64,000 nt of DNA from Oscillospiraceae bacterium. Lineage in GTDB: Bacteria; Bacillota; Clostridia; Oscillospirales; Oscillospiraceae. The DNA lies in the NCBI GenBank assembly GCA_902778275.1, contig CACYXE010000014.1, positions 38,150 through 102,149 on the forward strand, in the 5' to 3' direction. Made by a program: the position numbers and the translations under genes. This document shows positions 50,394 through 58,623 of this stretch, piece by piece. The stretch's first letter is position 1, and each line of letters opens with the position of its first letter. The notes under the pieces are model-generated. The model saw only the letters and a program-made list of their open reading frames with translations, was not told the origin of the DNA and searched no databases.

Positions 50394-52796
50394 ATGATCG
50401 GAGAAATATCCCGCGACGAGATGCGCAGCGCCATTGAGGACAAGCTCTGCGCCCATTTCTCGACCACCAGCCAGGCCGCTACCGACGAGCAGGTCTTTCA
50501 GGCCACGGCCATTGTGATCCGGGAGATCATGAGCCGCTTTCTGGCGGTGGAGGATCCCCGCCATGCGGAAAAAGAGATCCACTATATGTCTATGGAGTTC
50601 CTCATGGGCAGGAGCTTGATGAAGAATGCCTTCAACATCGGCATAGGGGACGCCGTGGTCGGCGCCCTGGAGGATCTGGGCCGCAGCGCCGCGGATATCT
50701 TTGAGGAAGAGCCGGACGCGGGGCTGGGCAACGGCGGCCTGGGCCGTCTGGCTGCCTGCTATATGGACAGCATGGCCACGCTTGGCCTGGAGGCCACGGG
50801 CTATTCCATCTGCTATGAGCTGGGCATTTTCAAGCAGCGCTTCAAGGACGGCAAGCAGACCGAGGTGGCGGACAACTGGCGCACCGCGGCGGAGAGCTGG
50901 CTGGTCCCCCGCTATGAGGACGCGGTGGAGGTCCGTTTCGGCGGACAGATTTCCCCTCACTGGGACAGCTTCGGCCGCTATCACGCCGAGCATACCGGCT
51001 ACACCGCCGTCATTGCCGTGCCCCGGGATATGCTGATCGCCGGCTACGACGTCAACGAGATCAACACCCTGCGCCTGTGGGATGCCAAGAGCGCCAACTC
51101 TCTGGACATGTATCTGTTTTCCGAGGGCGAATATGTCAAGAGCATGGAACAGCGCACCATGGCCGAGGTCATCACCAAGGTGCTCTACCCGGCGGACGAC
51201 CATATCGAGGGCAAGACCCTGCGCCTTAAGCAGCAGTATTTCTTCGTCTCCGCCACCGCCCAGGATATCGTGCGCAAGCATATCCGGGTCTGGGGGGATA
51301 TCCGCAGCTTTGCCCAGCATCACACCATCCAGATCAACGATACGCATCCCACCCTCATCATCCCCGAGCTGATGCGCATCTTCATGGATGAGCATGACCT
51401 GGGCTGGGACGAGGCCTGGGATCTGGTACGTCAGAGCGTGGCCTATACCAACCATACCGTCATGAGCGAGGCCCTGGAGAAATGGCCCCAGGATCTGGTG
51501 CAGCAGCTGCTGCCCCGCCTGTGGGAGATCATGTGCGAGATCAACCGCCGCTGGTGCGACTATCTGGTCTACAATTTCAACTGGGACGAGCGGGTCGGCC
51601 GCAATCTGATCATCCGGGACGGCCAGGTCCACATGGCCAACATGTGCCTTGCCGCCTGCTATAAAGTCAACGGCGTGTCCCGTCTCCACGGGCAGATCCT
51701 GAGGGACGACCTGTTCCGGGATGTCTGCTCCCTGCGGCCGGAGCGCTTTACCTATGTGACCAACGGCATCGACCACCGCCGCTGGCTTGCCCAGATCAAC
51801 CCCGGCCTGCATGCGCTGGTCTGCGAGCTGCTGGGGGGCCCGGAGTATCTGACGAAGCCCGAGGAGCTGATTCGCCTGGCGGACTTCGCCTCCGACAGCG
51901 AGGTGCGCCGCCGCGTCAACGCCATCAAGTATGACAACAAGCTGCGCTTTGCCCAATTCACCCAGCGCAACGACAACTTTGCCCTGAACCCCGACGCCAT
52001 CGTGGATGTACAGGTCAAGCGTCTGCACGAGTATAAGCGCCAGCTGCTGTGCGCCATGAGCATCGCAAGCCTCCAGATGCAGCTGCACGACAATCCCAAC
52101 ATGGAGTTCCTGCCCCGGACCTTCATCTTCGGCGCCAAGGCCGCGGCGGGCTACAAGACCGCCAAGCGCATCATCGAGCTGCTGCTGAGTATGCAGGCGG
52201 ATATCAACAGCGATCCCATCTGCAAGGACAAGCTGCAGATCTGCTTTGTGGAGAACTACCGGGTCTCCGCCGCCGAGGCCATTGTGCCTGCGGCGCAGGT
52301 GTCAGAGCAGATCTCCACCGCCGGCAAGGAGGCTTCCGGCACCGGCTGCATGAAGCTGATGATGAACGGCGCGGTGACCATTGGCACGCTGGACGGCGCC
52401 AATGTAGAAATGTATGAGCGCCTGGGCGACGAGAACATGTTCCTCTTCGGCCTTCACACGGACGAGATCGCCCGCATGCGCCAGAACGGCTATGATCCGA
52501 ACGCTGCGGCGAATGCGGACTGGGAGATCCAGCGCATCCTGGGCCGCTTCAGCCAGGGCTTTGCCGACGGAAAGAGTTATTCAGACCTGGTCTCCGGCCT
52601 GCTCTACGGCGGCGACCCCTATATGCTCATCGCCGACTACCGGGCCTACGCCGACTGCCAGCGCCGCCTGTATGAGCGCATTGCCGACAGCGACGAGCTT
52701 GCCCGCCTGGCCATCATGAACACCGCCCAGAGCGGCTTCTTCGCGGCGGACCGCGCCATCGAAGAATACGCCAGGAACATATGGAACGTACAATAA
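50394..52796 (+). CDS. glgP: Glycogen/starch phosphorylase
   Basis: 800 residues, typical. 'EIHYMSMEFLMGRSL', 'LGNGGLGRLAACYMDSMATL', 'QINDTHPTLIIPELMRI', 'VQVKRLHEYKRQLL' and the PLP-lysine segment 'GKEASGTGCMKLMMNGAVTIGTLDGANVEM' (shown in part). It phosphorolyses alpha-1,4-glucan to glucose-1-phosphate, reversing the pathway of the adjacent glgCD. GGAGG lies 12 bases before the ATG. The 3' end overlaps psuK by 16 bases. Confidence 0.96.
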   Translation: MIGEISRDEMRSAIEDKLCAHFSTTSQAATDEQVFQATAIVIREIMSRFLAVEDPRHAEKEIHYMSMEFLMGRSLMKNAFNIGIGDAVVGALEDLGRSAADIFEEEPDAGLGNGGLGRLAACYMDSMATLGLEATGYSICYELGIFKQRFKDGKQTEVADNWRTAAESWLVPRYEDAVEVRFGGQISPHWDSFGRYHAEHTGYTAVIAVPRDMLIAGYDVNEINTLRLWDAKSANSLDMYLFSEGEYVKSMEQRTMAEVITKVLYPADDHIEGKTLRLKQQYFFVSATAQDIVRKHIRVWGDIRSFAQHHTIQINDTHPTLIIPELMRIFMDEHDLGWDEAWDLVRQSVAYTNHTVMSEALEKWPQDLVQQLLPRLWEIMCEINRRWCDYLVYNFNWDERVGRNLIIRDGQVHMANMCLAACYKVNGVSRLHGQILRDDLFRDVCSLRPERFTYVTNGIDHRRWLAQINPGLHALVCELLGGPEYLTKPEELIRLADFASDSEVRRRVNAIKYDNKLRFAQFTQRNDNFALNPDAIVDVQVKRLHEYKRQLLCAMSIASLQMQLHDNPNMEFLPRTFIFGAKAAAGYKTAKRIIELLLSMQADINSDPICKDKLQICFVENYRVSAAEAIVPAAQVSEQISTAGKEASGTGCMKLMMNGAVTIGTLDGANVEMYERLGDENMFLFGLHTDEIARMRQNGYDPNAAANADWEIQRILGRFSQGFADGKSYSDLVSGLLYGGDPYMLIADYRAYADCQRRLYERIADSDELARLAIMNTAQSGFFAADRAIEEYARNIWNVQ

Positions 52797-53683
52797 AACG
52801 GGTCGCCGTCATCGGCGGCGCCAACATGGATATCTGCGGAAGTCCCGCGGGACAGCTGGTCCCGCGGGATTCCAACCCCGGGACCGTGACGTTGCGGCCC
52901 GGCGGCGTGGGACGGAACATCGCCCACGGTCTGCGCCTGCTGGGGGTGGAGGTGAGCCTCATCACCGCCGTGGGCGGGGATGTGTACGGCGCCGGCCTGC
53001 TGGAAAACTGCAGGAGCCTGGGCATCGATATGAGTATGAGCCTGGTCCTGCCGGAGCAGCGCAGCTCCACCTATCTGTATGTGACCGATCAACGGGGAGA
53101 GATGCAGACGGCGGTGGCGGATATGGAGATCACCGAGTGTATCACGCCCCGTGCTTTGGCGCCTCTCATGGCGCAGATCAACAGGGCGGATGCGGTGCTC
53201 ATCGACTGCAATCTGTCCGTGGAGACCCTGCGCTATGTGGCGCAGCGCTGCACCGCGCCCCTGTACGCAGACCCGGTGTCCACCGCCAAGGCCGGCCGCC
53301 TGGCAGGCCTGTTGGACCGGCTCACGGTGCTCAAGCCCAACGCCATGGAGGCGGAGGCCCTGACCGGGGAAGCCGACCCGGAGCGGGCGGCGAAGGCGCT
53401 GCTGGCCGCCGGCGTGAGGCGGATCTTTGTGACCCTGAGCGGAGATGGGATGCTGGCCGGATCGGGCGATACGCTGCTGCATCTGCCCTGTTATGAGACC
53501 CGGTTGGTGAACACCACCGGCGCGGGCGACGCGGCCATGGCCGCCCTGATCTGGGCGGAGCTGCAGGGCTTCGACCTGGAACGGACAGCCCGCGCGGCGC
53601 TGAAGGCCGGCGCCATCGCCTGCGCATATGCCGAGGCCAACAACCCGGCACTGGCAGAACTTCCAAAGGATAAGGATCTATGA
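52781..53683 (+). CDS. psuK: Pseudouridine kinase (PfkB family)
   Basis: 300 residues. The combination 'GGANMDICG', 'RDSNPGTVTLRPGGVGRNIAHGL' (in part), 'LIDCNLSVE', 'YADPVSTAK', 'LKPNAMEAEALTG', 'NTTGAGDA' and 'NNPAL' matches E. coli PsuK (YeiC) block by block; TGAGDA carries the catalytic Asp of PfkB kinases. It makes pseudouridine-5'-phosphate, the substrate of PsuG encoded at 32975. It starts inside the end of glgP, with no metabolic link to glycogen that I can see. Confidence 0.87.
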   Translation: MERTIKRVAVIGGANMDICGSPAGQLVPRDSNPGTVTLRPGGVGRNIAHGLRLLGVEVSLITAVGGDVYGAGLLENCRSLGIDMSMSLVLPEQRSSTYLYVTDQRGEMQTAVADMEITECITPRALAPLMAQINRADAVLIDCNLSVETLRYVAQRCTAPLYADPVSTAKAGRLAGLLDRLTVLKPNAMEAEALTGEADPERAAKALLAAGVRRIFVTLSGDGMLAGSGDTLLHLPCYETRLVNTTGAGDAAMAALIWAELQGFDLERTARAALKAGAIACAYAEANNPALAELPKDKDL

Positions 53684-55614
53684 AAAAACAAGCCCTGCTG
53701 AAAGCCTGTTTTGCTTTGCTGCTGTCGGCGGTGCTGGCGGTGGCTGTGGACGTATGCACAGCCCTCGCCGGGGCTCACCTGCCGATGGCGGCTTTTCTCG
53801 CCCTTTTTGGGCTGGGTTTTCTGCTCTTTGCCCTGCCGCGGCCTTTTTCCCTGCGCCTGGTACGGCGTCTGGCGCTCAGTCTGCTGTGCCTGGTCCTAGT
53901 TCTGGCCGCCGCAGCGGCGGGCTTTCTGCTGGGCTTTTCCAAACAAGGCGCCTACGCCCAGGTGGACGAGGGCAAAGCGGCCCTCTATGCGGGGCAGCGG
54001 GTAATGGTGATCGCGCCCCATGAGGACGATGAGATCAACATCGCCGGGGGCGTGATCGAGGAATATGTGCGTTACGGCAGCCGGGTGTTCCTGGTCTTTG
54101 TCACCAACGGGGACTACCTGGGCAAGGGCGAGACCCGCATGCGGGAGGCCTTGAATGTGGCGGCCCGGCTGGGCGTGCCGGAGGATCAGGTGATCTTCCT
54201 GGGCTACGGGGACGGCTGGTTTTACGACGGCGAAAAGAGCATCTATAACGCGCCGGCGGATGAAGAGGTCATTTCCCATGGGCGGCGCTGGGTTACCTAT
54301 GGGCTGCCGGAGCATCCGGCCTTCCGTGAGGACAGGAGCTATACACGCCGGCATCTGCTGGAGGATATGACCGAGGTACTGGACAGCTATAGACCGGACG
54401 TGATCCTCTGCAGCGACTATGAAAACCATGCGGACCACATCTCCACCTCTCTGTTCATGGAAGAGGCTTTGTGTCAAATCCTGAAGGCTGACGGGACGTA
54501 TCATCCCTTGGTTCTCAAGAGCTTCTGCTACAACACGGCCTATTTCAGCGTCGGCGATTTTTACGCCGAAAACATGCTGGCCACCCAGGATCCCGGCGAT
54601 ATCCCCTACTGCGATTGGGAAAGCCGTGTCCGCCTGCCGGTGAGTGCGCAGACCCTGTCCCGGTCCATGCTCTCCAGCAGTACTTACTGGCAGCTGCGGC
54701 TGCACGCCACCCAGGGCGCCAGCGACTGGGCAGAGCGCATCATCAGCGGCGACCGGGTCTACTGGCTGCGGGATACGGAGAACCTGGTCCTGCACAGCGA
54801 GATCTCCGTCAGCTCCGGGGAGCCAGGGGTCCTGAACGATTTTAAGCTCCGTGACTCGGCGGATATCAGCGCTGTGGGCGTGGCTGAGGACGGGGTGTGG
54901 ATCCCGGCAGCGGCGGACGCAGAACGCGAGGTGGAGATCCGCCTGCCGCAGGAGACGGCGCTCACCCGGCTGACGCTCTATGACAACCCCTCTCCCGCCG
55001 ACAATGTGCTGGACGCGGAGCTTCTCTTCGACGACGGCAGCAGCCTCCGCACCGGGGCGCTGCAGCCTACAGGCCAGGCCAATGAGATCCCATTGGAGGG
55101 CGTCCGCACCGGGCGTGTGCGTATCCGCCTGCTGCAGACAGAGGGGACGCGAGCGGGCCTGACGGAGATCGAAGCGGACGGCGAAGAACAGAGCCGGATG
55201 CCCCGGTACATCAAGCTGATGAATGAGCGCGGAGATTTCATCTACGATTACTATATCGACCCCTCCGGCCAGGAGAGCTTTCTGCTCTATGCCCCTGATG
55301 AGGCGGACCTGGACACTGCCGCGTACAGCCTCCAATGGGAGGGCGCGGGCTGCAGCGTACGGCTCGAGGACGGCAGACTGCAGGTGCGCTGCCCCAGGGG
55401 GAGGTCCTGCGTCCTCACCCTGACCACGGTGGATGGCGTCTGCGGGGATACCGTGCGCATCTCCAACCCCGGCGCCTTTATGCGAAGCACCGGACAGAAG
55501 ATCGAGATCGTCCTGCGCCGCTGGTGGGACAAAAGTCTGCCGGACAGCAACGCCTTTGTGCTGCTGCGGGATGTGTACCGCCTGGCTCGCTATGGTTCCA
55601 CCGCGTCCGCCTGA
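53680..55614 (+). CDS. Membrane-anchored PIG-L (LmbE-like) deacetylase with C-terminal beta domains
   Basis: 644 residues. Three membrane helices in the first 90 residues, then a PIG-L zinc deacetylase domain: 'MVIAPHEDDEINIAGG' (H-x-D-D-E zinc site, Glu in place of the common Pro), 'FVTNGDYLGKGETRMREAL', and 'DYENHADH' (third zinc His). About 250 C-terminal residues look like beta-sandwich modules ('ADAEREVEIRLPQETALTRLTLYD' in part). The active site would face outside. Family members remove N-acetyl groups from GlcNAc-type sugars. It overlaps psuK by 4 bases. The glycan substrate is unknown. Confidence 0.85.
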   Translation: MKKQALLKACFALLLSAVLAVAVDVCTALAGAHLPMAAFLALFGLGFLLFALPRPFSLRLVRRLALSLLCLVLVLAAAAAGFLLGFSKQGAYAQVDEGKAALYAGQRVMVIAPHEDDEINIAGGVIEEYVRYGSRVFLVFVTNGDYLGKGETRMREALNVAARLGVPEDQVIFLGYGDGWFYDGEKSIYNAPADEEVISHGRRWVTYGLPEHPAFREDRSYTRRHLLEDMTEVLDSYRPDVILCSDYENHADHISTSLFMEEALCQILKADGTYHPLVLKSFCYNTAYFSVGDFYAENMLATQDPGDIPYCDWESRVRLPVSAQTLSRSMLSSSTYWQLRLHATQGASDWAERIISGDRVYWLRDTENLVLHSEISVSSGEPGVLNDFKLRDSADISAVGVAEDGVWIPAAADAEREVEIRLPQETALTRLTLYDNPSPADNVLDAELLFDDGSSLRTGALQPTGQANEIPLEGVRTGRVRIRLLQTEGTRAGLTEIEADGEEQSRMPRYIKLMNERGDFIYDYYIDPSGQESFLLYAPDEADLDTAAYSLQWEGAGCSVRLEDGRLQVRCPRGRSCVLTLTTVDGVCGDTVRISNPGAFMRSTGQKIEIVLRRWWDKSLPDSNAFVLLRDVYRLARYGSTASA

Positions 55615-55632
55615 GGAAAAAACAACAAGAAA

Positions 55633-55661
55633 ACCGCTTCCCGATGGGAAGCGGATTTTTT
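55633..55661. terminator. Bidirectional terminator between the PIG-L gene and rplL
   Basis: 9-bp stem CCGCTTCCC / GGGAAGCGG with a GAT loop, AAA on the left and a T-run on the right. Confidence 0.88.
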
Positions 55662-55680
55662 GTGTGTAATTTGGTCGAAA

Positions 55681-56049
55681 TTACTTGATCTCGACAGTGG
55701 CGCCAACGGCCTCCAGCTGAGCCTTGAGAGCCTCGGCGTCTTCCTTGGAGATGCCTTCCTTGATCTTGGCGGGCACGCCTTCTACCAGGCCCTTGGCCTC
55801 GGCCAGGCCCAGACCGGTGATACCGCGGACTTCCTTGATGACCTTGATCTTCTCAGCGCCAAAGCTGGTCATGACAACGTCAAACTCAGTCTTCTCTTCC
55901 ACGACGGGGCCGGCAGCGACAGCGGGACCGGCGGCGACAGCGGCAGCGGAGACACCGAAGGTGTCTTCCAGGGCGTGAACGAGCTCGGACAGCTCCAGAA
56001 CGGACAGGCCCTTGATCTCTTCGATCATGGCAGCGATTTTTTCACTCAT
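55681..56049 (-). CDS. rplL: Ribosomal protein L7/L12
   Basis: 122 residues from ATG 56049 behind GGAGG. N-terminal dimerisation helices ('[20 protein letters not shown]'), an Ala/Gly hinge ('[15 protein letters not shown]'), and the conserved C-terminal domain '[24 protein letters not shown]' (in part). Forms the flexible ribosomal stalk with L10 and recruits elongation factors. It follows rplJ by 32 bases. A terminator follows; rpoB is not next, unlike the usual order. Confidence 0.98.
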   Translation of the reverse strand: MSEKIAAMIEEIKGLSVLELSELVHALEDTFGVSAAAVAAGPAVAAGPVVEEKTEFDVVMTSFGAEKIKVIKEVRGITGLGLAEAKGLVEGVPAKIKEGISKEDAEALKAQLEAVGATVEIK

Positions 56050-56081
56050 TGTAATATCCTCCATTAATAATGTTGTGCCGC

Positions 56082-56615
56082 TTATTCAGCAGCTTCGGCA
56101 GCGGGCGCTTCCAGAGAGCCGCCCTTCTGCTCCAGAATCTGACCGAGGCAAACGGCCAGGCCGGTGATGGGTGCGATCATGGTTCCCAGGACCTTGGCGT
56201 ACAGAGCGTCCTTGCTGGGCAGCTCTGCCATCTCCGCGATCTCGGCTTCGTTCAGCACCTTGCCCTCCATGAAGGCGGCCTTGATGTTGAAGCGATCGCC
56301 CAGCTTCTTGCTGTAATCGCTGAGAATACGGAAGGGAGCGATGGGATCCTTCTCGGCGGTGGCCAGAGAGGTGGTGCCGTTGAGGACGTGGTCGAGCTCG
56401 CTCATCCCCAGCTTGTCCAGAGCCTTTCTGGTCAGGGTGTTCTTGACGACGGTGTAGTTGACTTCGTCCTTGCGCATCTCGGTACGCAGTGCGGTATCCT
56501 CGGCTACGGTGATGCCCTTGTAGTCCACGAGAACGCCGGCGGCTGCATTCTGGATTCGTTCGGCCAGAGCGTCTACGATCGCCTGCTTTTCGCTAAGAAC
56601 CTTTGCGTTTGGCAT
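56082..56615 (-). CDS. rplJ: Ribosomal protein L10
   Basis: 177 residues from ATG 56615 behind GGAGGTG. '[30 protein letters not shown]', '[12 protein letters not shown]' and the C-terminal Ala/Glu-rich L7/L12-binding helix are typical. L10 anchors L7/L12 to the 50S subunit and represses its own operon by binding the leader mapped at 56619-56759. Confidence 0.97.
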   Translation of the reverse strand: MPNAKVLSEKQAIVDALAERIQNAAAGVLVDYKGITVAEDTALRTEMRKDEVNYTVVKNTLTRKALDKLGMSELDHVLNGTTSLATAEKDPIAPFRILSDYSKKLGDRFNIKAAFMEGKVLNEAEIAEMAELPSKDALYAKVLGTMIAPITGLAVCLGQILEQKGGSLEAPAAEAAE

Positions 56616-56618
56616 GTG

Positions 56619-56759
56619 TGTTTTCACCTCCACACGATTGATCAGTCGCGCCCAAAAAGAAAAGCCCCTGCATCCCAAGACGCAAAGGCACAAAAACAAT
56701 CAAGAAATTTGTTGATGTCCTCGGCAGGATTTACGGCCTGAGCCACCTGCTGTCTTCGG
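56619..56759 (-). promoter_or_regulatory. L10 leader (autoregulatory rplJL leader RNA) with attenuator
   Basis: Minus-strand RNA contains the L10-leader signature: GAAGACAGCAGGTG pairing region and AATCCTGCCGAGG (56719-56759). Downstream at 56654-56691 a GCC...GGC hairpin followed by TTTTCTTTTT forms an attenuator before the rplJ ribosome-binding site. Free L10(L12) complex binding should lower expression. Confidence 0.85.
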
Positions 56760-56770
56760 AGCGCTCAAAT

Positions 56771-56799
56771 AATATACACGATTTGACAGGGCTTGTCAA
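56771..56799 (-). promoter_or_regulatory. Promoter of rplJL
   Basis: Minus strand TTGACA (56799-56794), 17-bp spacer, TATATT (56776-56771). Confidence 0.8.
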
Positions 56800-56823
56800 G
56801 GCTTTTTCCACGAAAAGTTTACA

Positions 56824-56853
56824 GAATCAAATTTCCCGCGGCGGGAAATAATA
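56824..56853 (+). promoter_or_regulatory. Candidate sigma-F/G-type promoter of sigG with palindromic spacer
   Basis: GAATC (56824-56828), 18-bp spacer, AATAATA (56847-56853) approximates the sigma-F/G pattern GHATR-N18-CATWHTA. A perfect palindrome ATTTCCCG-cgg-CGGGAAAT (56831-56849) fills the spacer. No sigma-A boxes are evident on this strand. Matches are imperfect. Confidence 0.4.
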
Positions 56854-56895
56854 ACACTCGCTTTCATTTTCAAAAAACGGGAAGGGAGTGTTCGT

Positions 56896-57672
56896 GTGCA
56901 GGGAAAGGTTGAGATCTGCGGGGTGAACACGGCAAGCCTGCCGGTGCTCAAGGGCACGGAGACCAGACAGCTGTTGGAGAAGGCCCGCTGCGGCGATAAG
57001 GCTGCCAGGGAGGAATTGATCTCCGGAAATCTCCGGCTGGTGCTGAGCGTAGTGCAGAAGTTCGCCGGGCGCGGCGAGAGCATGGACGACTTGTTCCAGG
57101 TGGGGGTCATCGGCCTCATCAAGGCGGTGGACTGCTTCGACCTGAACCAGAACGTGCAGTTTTCCACCTACGGCGTTCCCATGATCGCCGGGGAGCTCCG
57201 GCGCTTTCTGCGGGATCACAGCGCGGTGCGGGTATCCCGGTCCATGCGGGACACGGCCTATAAGGTCCTGCAGGCCAAGGAGAAGCTGACGGCGGAGACT
57301 GGGCGGGAGCCGGACATCGAGACCATCGCCAAAACCCTGGGGCTGCCCCGGCAGGAGGTGGTTTTCGCCCTGGAAGCCATCTGCGACCCGGTCTCTCTGT
57401 ACGAGCCGGTCTACAGCGACGCGGGCGAGAGCGCCACGGTGATGGACCAGATCGGCGACAACCGCAACACGGACGAGCACTGGCTGGAGCAGATCGCGCT
57501 GGAGGAAGCGCTGCATCGGCTGGGCAAACGGGAAAAACGGATCCTGGCTCTGCGCTTTTACGACGGACGGACCCAGATGGAGGTGGCCCGTGAAGTGGGG
57601 ATCTCCCAGGCCCAGGTATCCCGGCTGGAAAAGAACGCGATCCAGCAGATCAAGAAAAGCATCGGCGCCTGA
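56896..57672 (+). CDS. sigG: RNA polymerase sporulation sigma factor G
   Basis: 258 residues with GTG start behind GGGAAGGGAG. The N-terminus 'KVEICGVNTASLPVLK' is the SigG-specific peptide; regions 2 ('GNLRLVLSVVQKF', 'DDLFQVGVIGLIKAVDCFDL', 'FSTYGVPMI'), 3 and 4 ('TQMEVAREVGISQAQVSRLEK') follow, with 'DPVSLYEPVYSD' also typical. SigG drives late forespore genes. Its presence indicates an endospore former or recent descendant. spoIIGA-sigE, its neighbours in many Firmicutes, are not here. Confidence 0.95.
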   Translation: MQGKVEICGVNTASLPVLKGTETRQLLEKARCGDKAAREELISGNLRLVLSVVQKFAGRGESMDDLFQVGVIGLIKAVDCFDLNQNVQFSTYGVPMIAGELRRFLRDHSAVRVSRSMRDTAYKVLQAKEKLTAETGREPDIETIAKTLGLPRQEVVFALEAICDPVSLYEPVYSDAGESATVMDQIGDNRNTDEHWLEQIALEEALHRLGKREKRILALRFYDGRTQMEVAREVGISQAQVSRLEKNAIQQIKKSIGA

Positions 57673-57701
57673 AGCACAGCCGGCAGCGTTCGGGAAAAGA
57701 C

Positions 57702-57730
57702 TTGCAAATCCCCCACACTGCCCCTATAAT
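57702..57730 (+). promoter_or_regulatory. Promoter of the small phosphoesterase gene
   Basis: TTGCAA (57702-57707), 17-bp spacer, TATAAT (57725-57730), 47 bp before the GTG start. Confidence 0.65.
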
Positions 57731-57776
57731 AAACCCACGATGCTTGCGTTTTTTGCCAGAGGAAGGGGGTCCGGCG

Positions 57777-58373
57777 GTGAAGATCCTGCTGGTCTCGGAT
57801 GAGGAAGACAAATATCTCTGGGATTACTATCAGCCCGGCCATCTGGCGGGCGTGGACATGATCCTTTCGGCGGGGGACCTGAGCGCCGCTTACCTGAGTT
57901 TTCTGGTCACCATGGCCAACTGTCCGCTGCTGTATGTACACGGCAACCACGACGGCGCCTATGACCGGGTCGAGCCGGAGGGCTGCGAGTGTGTGGACGA
58001 CAGGCTGGTGACGGTCAGGGGTCTGCGGATCCTGGGGCTGGGCGGCTCCTCCTGGTATAACGGCGGCCCCTATCAGTACACCGAGCGGGAGATGGCCCGG
58101 CGGATCCGGCGGCTGTCCCGGAAGCTGCGGCAGGCCGGCGGGGTGGACATCGTGCTGACCCACGCGCCGGTGCGGGGCTATGGGGATCAGGAAAACCAGA
58201 GCCACCGGGGCTTTGAGGCCTTCCTGACGCTGCTGGACCGCTGGCAGCCCCGCTATCTGGTCTACGGCCATGTGCACAAGCGCTATCAGCCGGGCCAGCA
58301 GCGGATCCTGCAATACGGGAACACCACCCTCATCAACGCAAACGGGAAATATATGCTGACTCTTGAGGAATAA
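57777..58373 (+). CDS. YfcE/MJ0936-like small metallophosphoesterase
   Basis: 198 residues from GTG 57777 behind GGAAGGGGG. Motifs: 'LLVSDEED' (first metal Asp; the usual D-x-H His is replaced by Glu), 'LSAGDLSA', 'VHGNHDG', 'LTHAPV' and 'YGHVHKRY'. A compact cytosolic phosphoesterase of the YfcE class with a variant first motif (D-E-E instead of D-x-H), which may change metal preference. Monocistronic with its own promoter; a hairpin cluster follows. Confidence 0.85.
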   Translation: MKILLVSDEEDKYLWDYYQPGHLAGVDMILSAGDLSAAYLSFLVTMANCPLLYVHGNHDGAYDRVEPEGCECVDDRLVTVRGLRILGLGGSSWYNGGPYQYTEREMARRIRRLSRKLRQAGGVDIVLTHAPVRGYGDQENQSHRGFEAFLTLLDRWQPRYLVYGHVHKRYQPGQQRILQYGNTTLINANGKYMLTLEE

Positions 58374-58377
58374 AAAG

Positions 58378-58587
58378 CTAAGCGCCATGAGCGGATCGCC
58401 CATGGCGCTTAGACTGCAAACAAACCACTTGCCGGTATGATCGGACAAGTAAGGGGGATTGTGAAGGGGGACGGGGAGTCCCCCTTCACGTACAATCCAT
58501 GCAAAAAGGAAACTTTTTCGGAAGTTTCCTTTTTTGCGCTCAAGCTGTTGACAGCTTGAGCGCCATGAGCAGTTCGCTCATGGCGCT
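58378..58587. repeat. Cluster of five hairpins including a duplicated inverted repeat
   Basis: Stems: CTAAGCGCCATG / CATGGCGCTTAG (58378-58412); GTGAAGGGGGA / TCCCCCTTCAC (58461-58489); a terminator (58501-58537); CTCAAGCTGT / ACAGCTTGAG (58539-58560); AGCGCCATGAGC / GCTCATGGCGCT (58559-58587). The first and last are copies of one ~32-bp element. The region is the intergenic gap between convergent genes and carries no ORF that I believe. Confidence 0.75.
58501..58537. terminator. Bidirectional terminator within the hairpin cluster
   Basis: Stem AAAAGGAAACTT / AAGTTTCCTTTT with a TTTCGG loop; T-run on the plus side and matching A-run on the left. Confidence 0.85.
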
Positions 58588-58623
58588 TAGCTGTTTGTTT
58601 GGAGACTTGTCAGCAAGGCCAAC

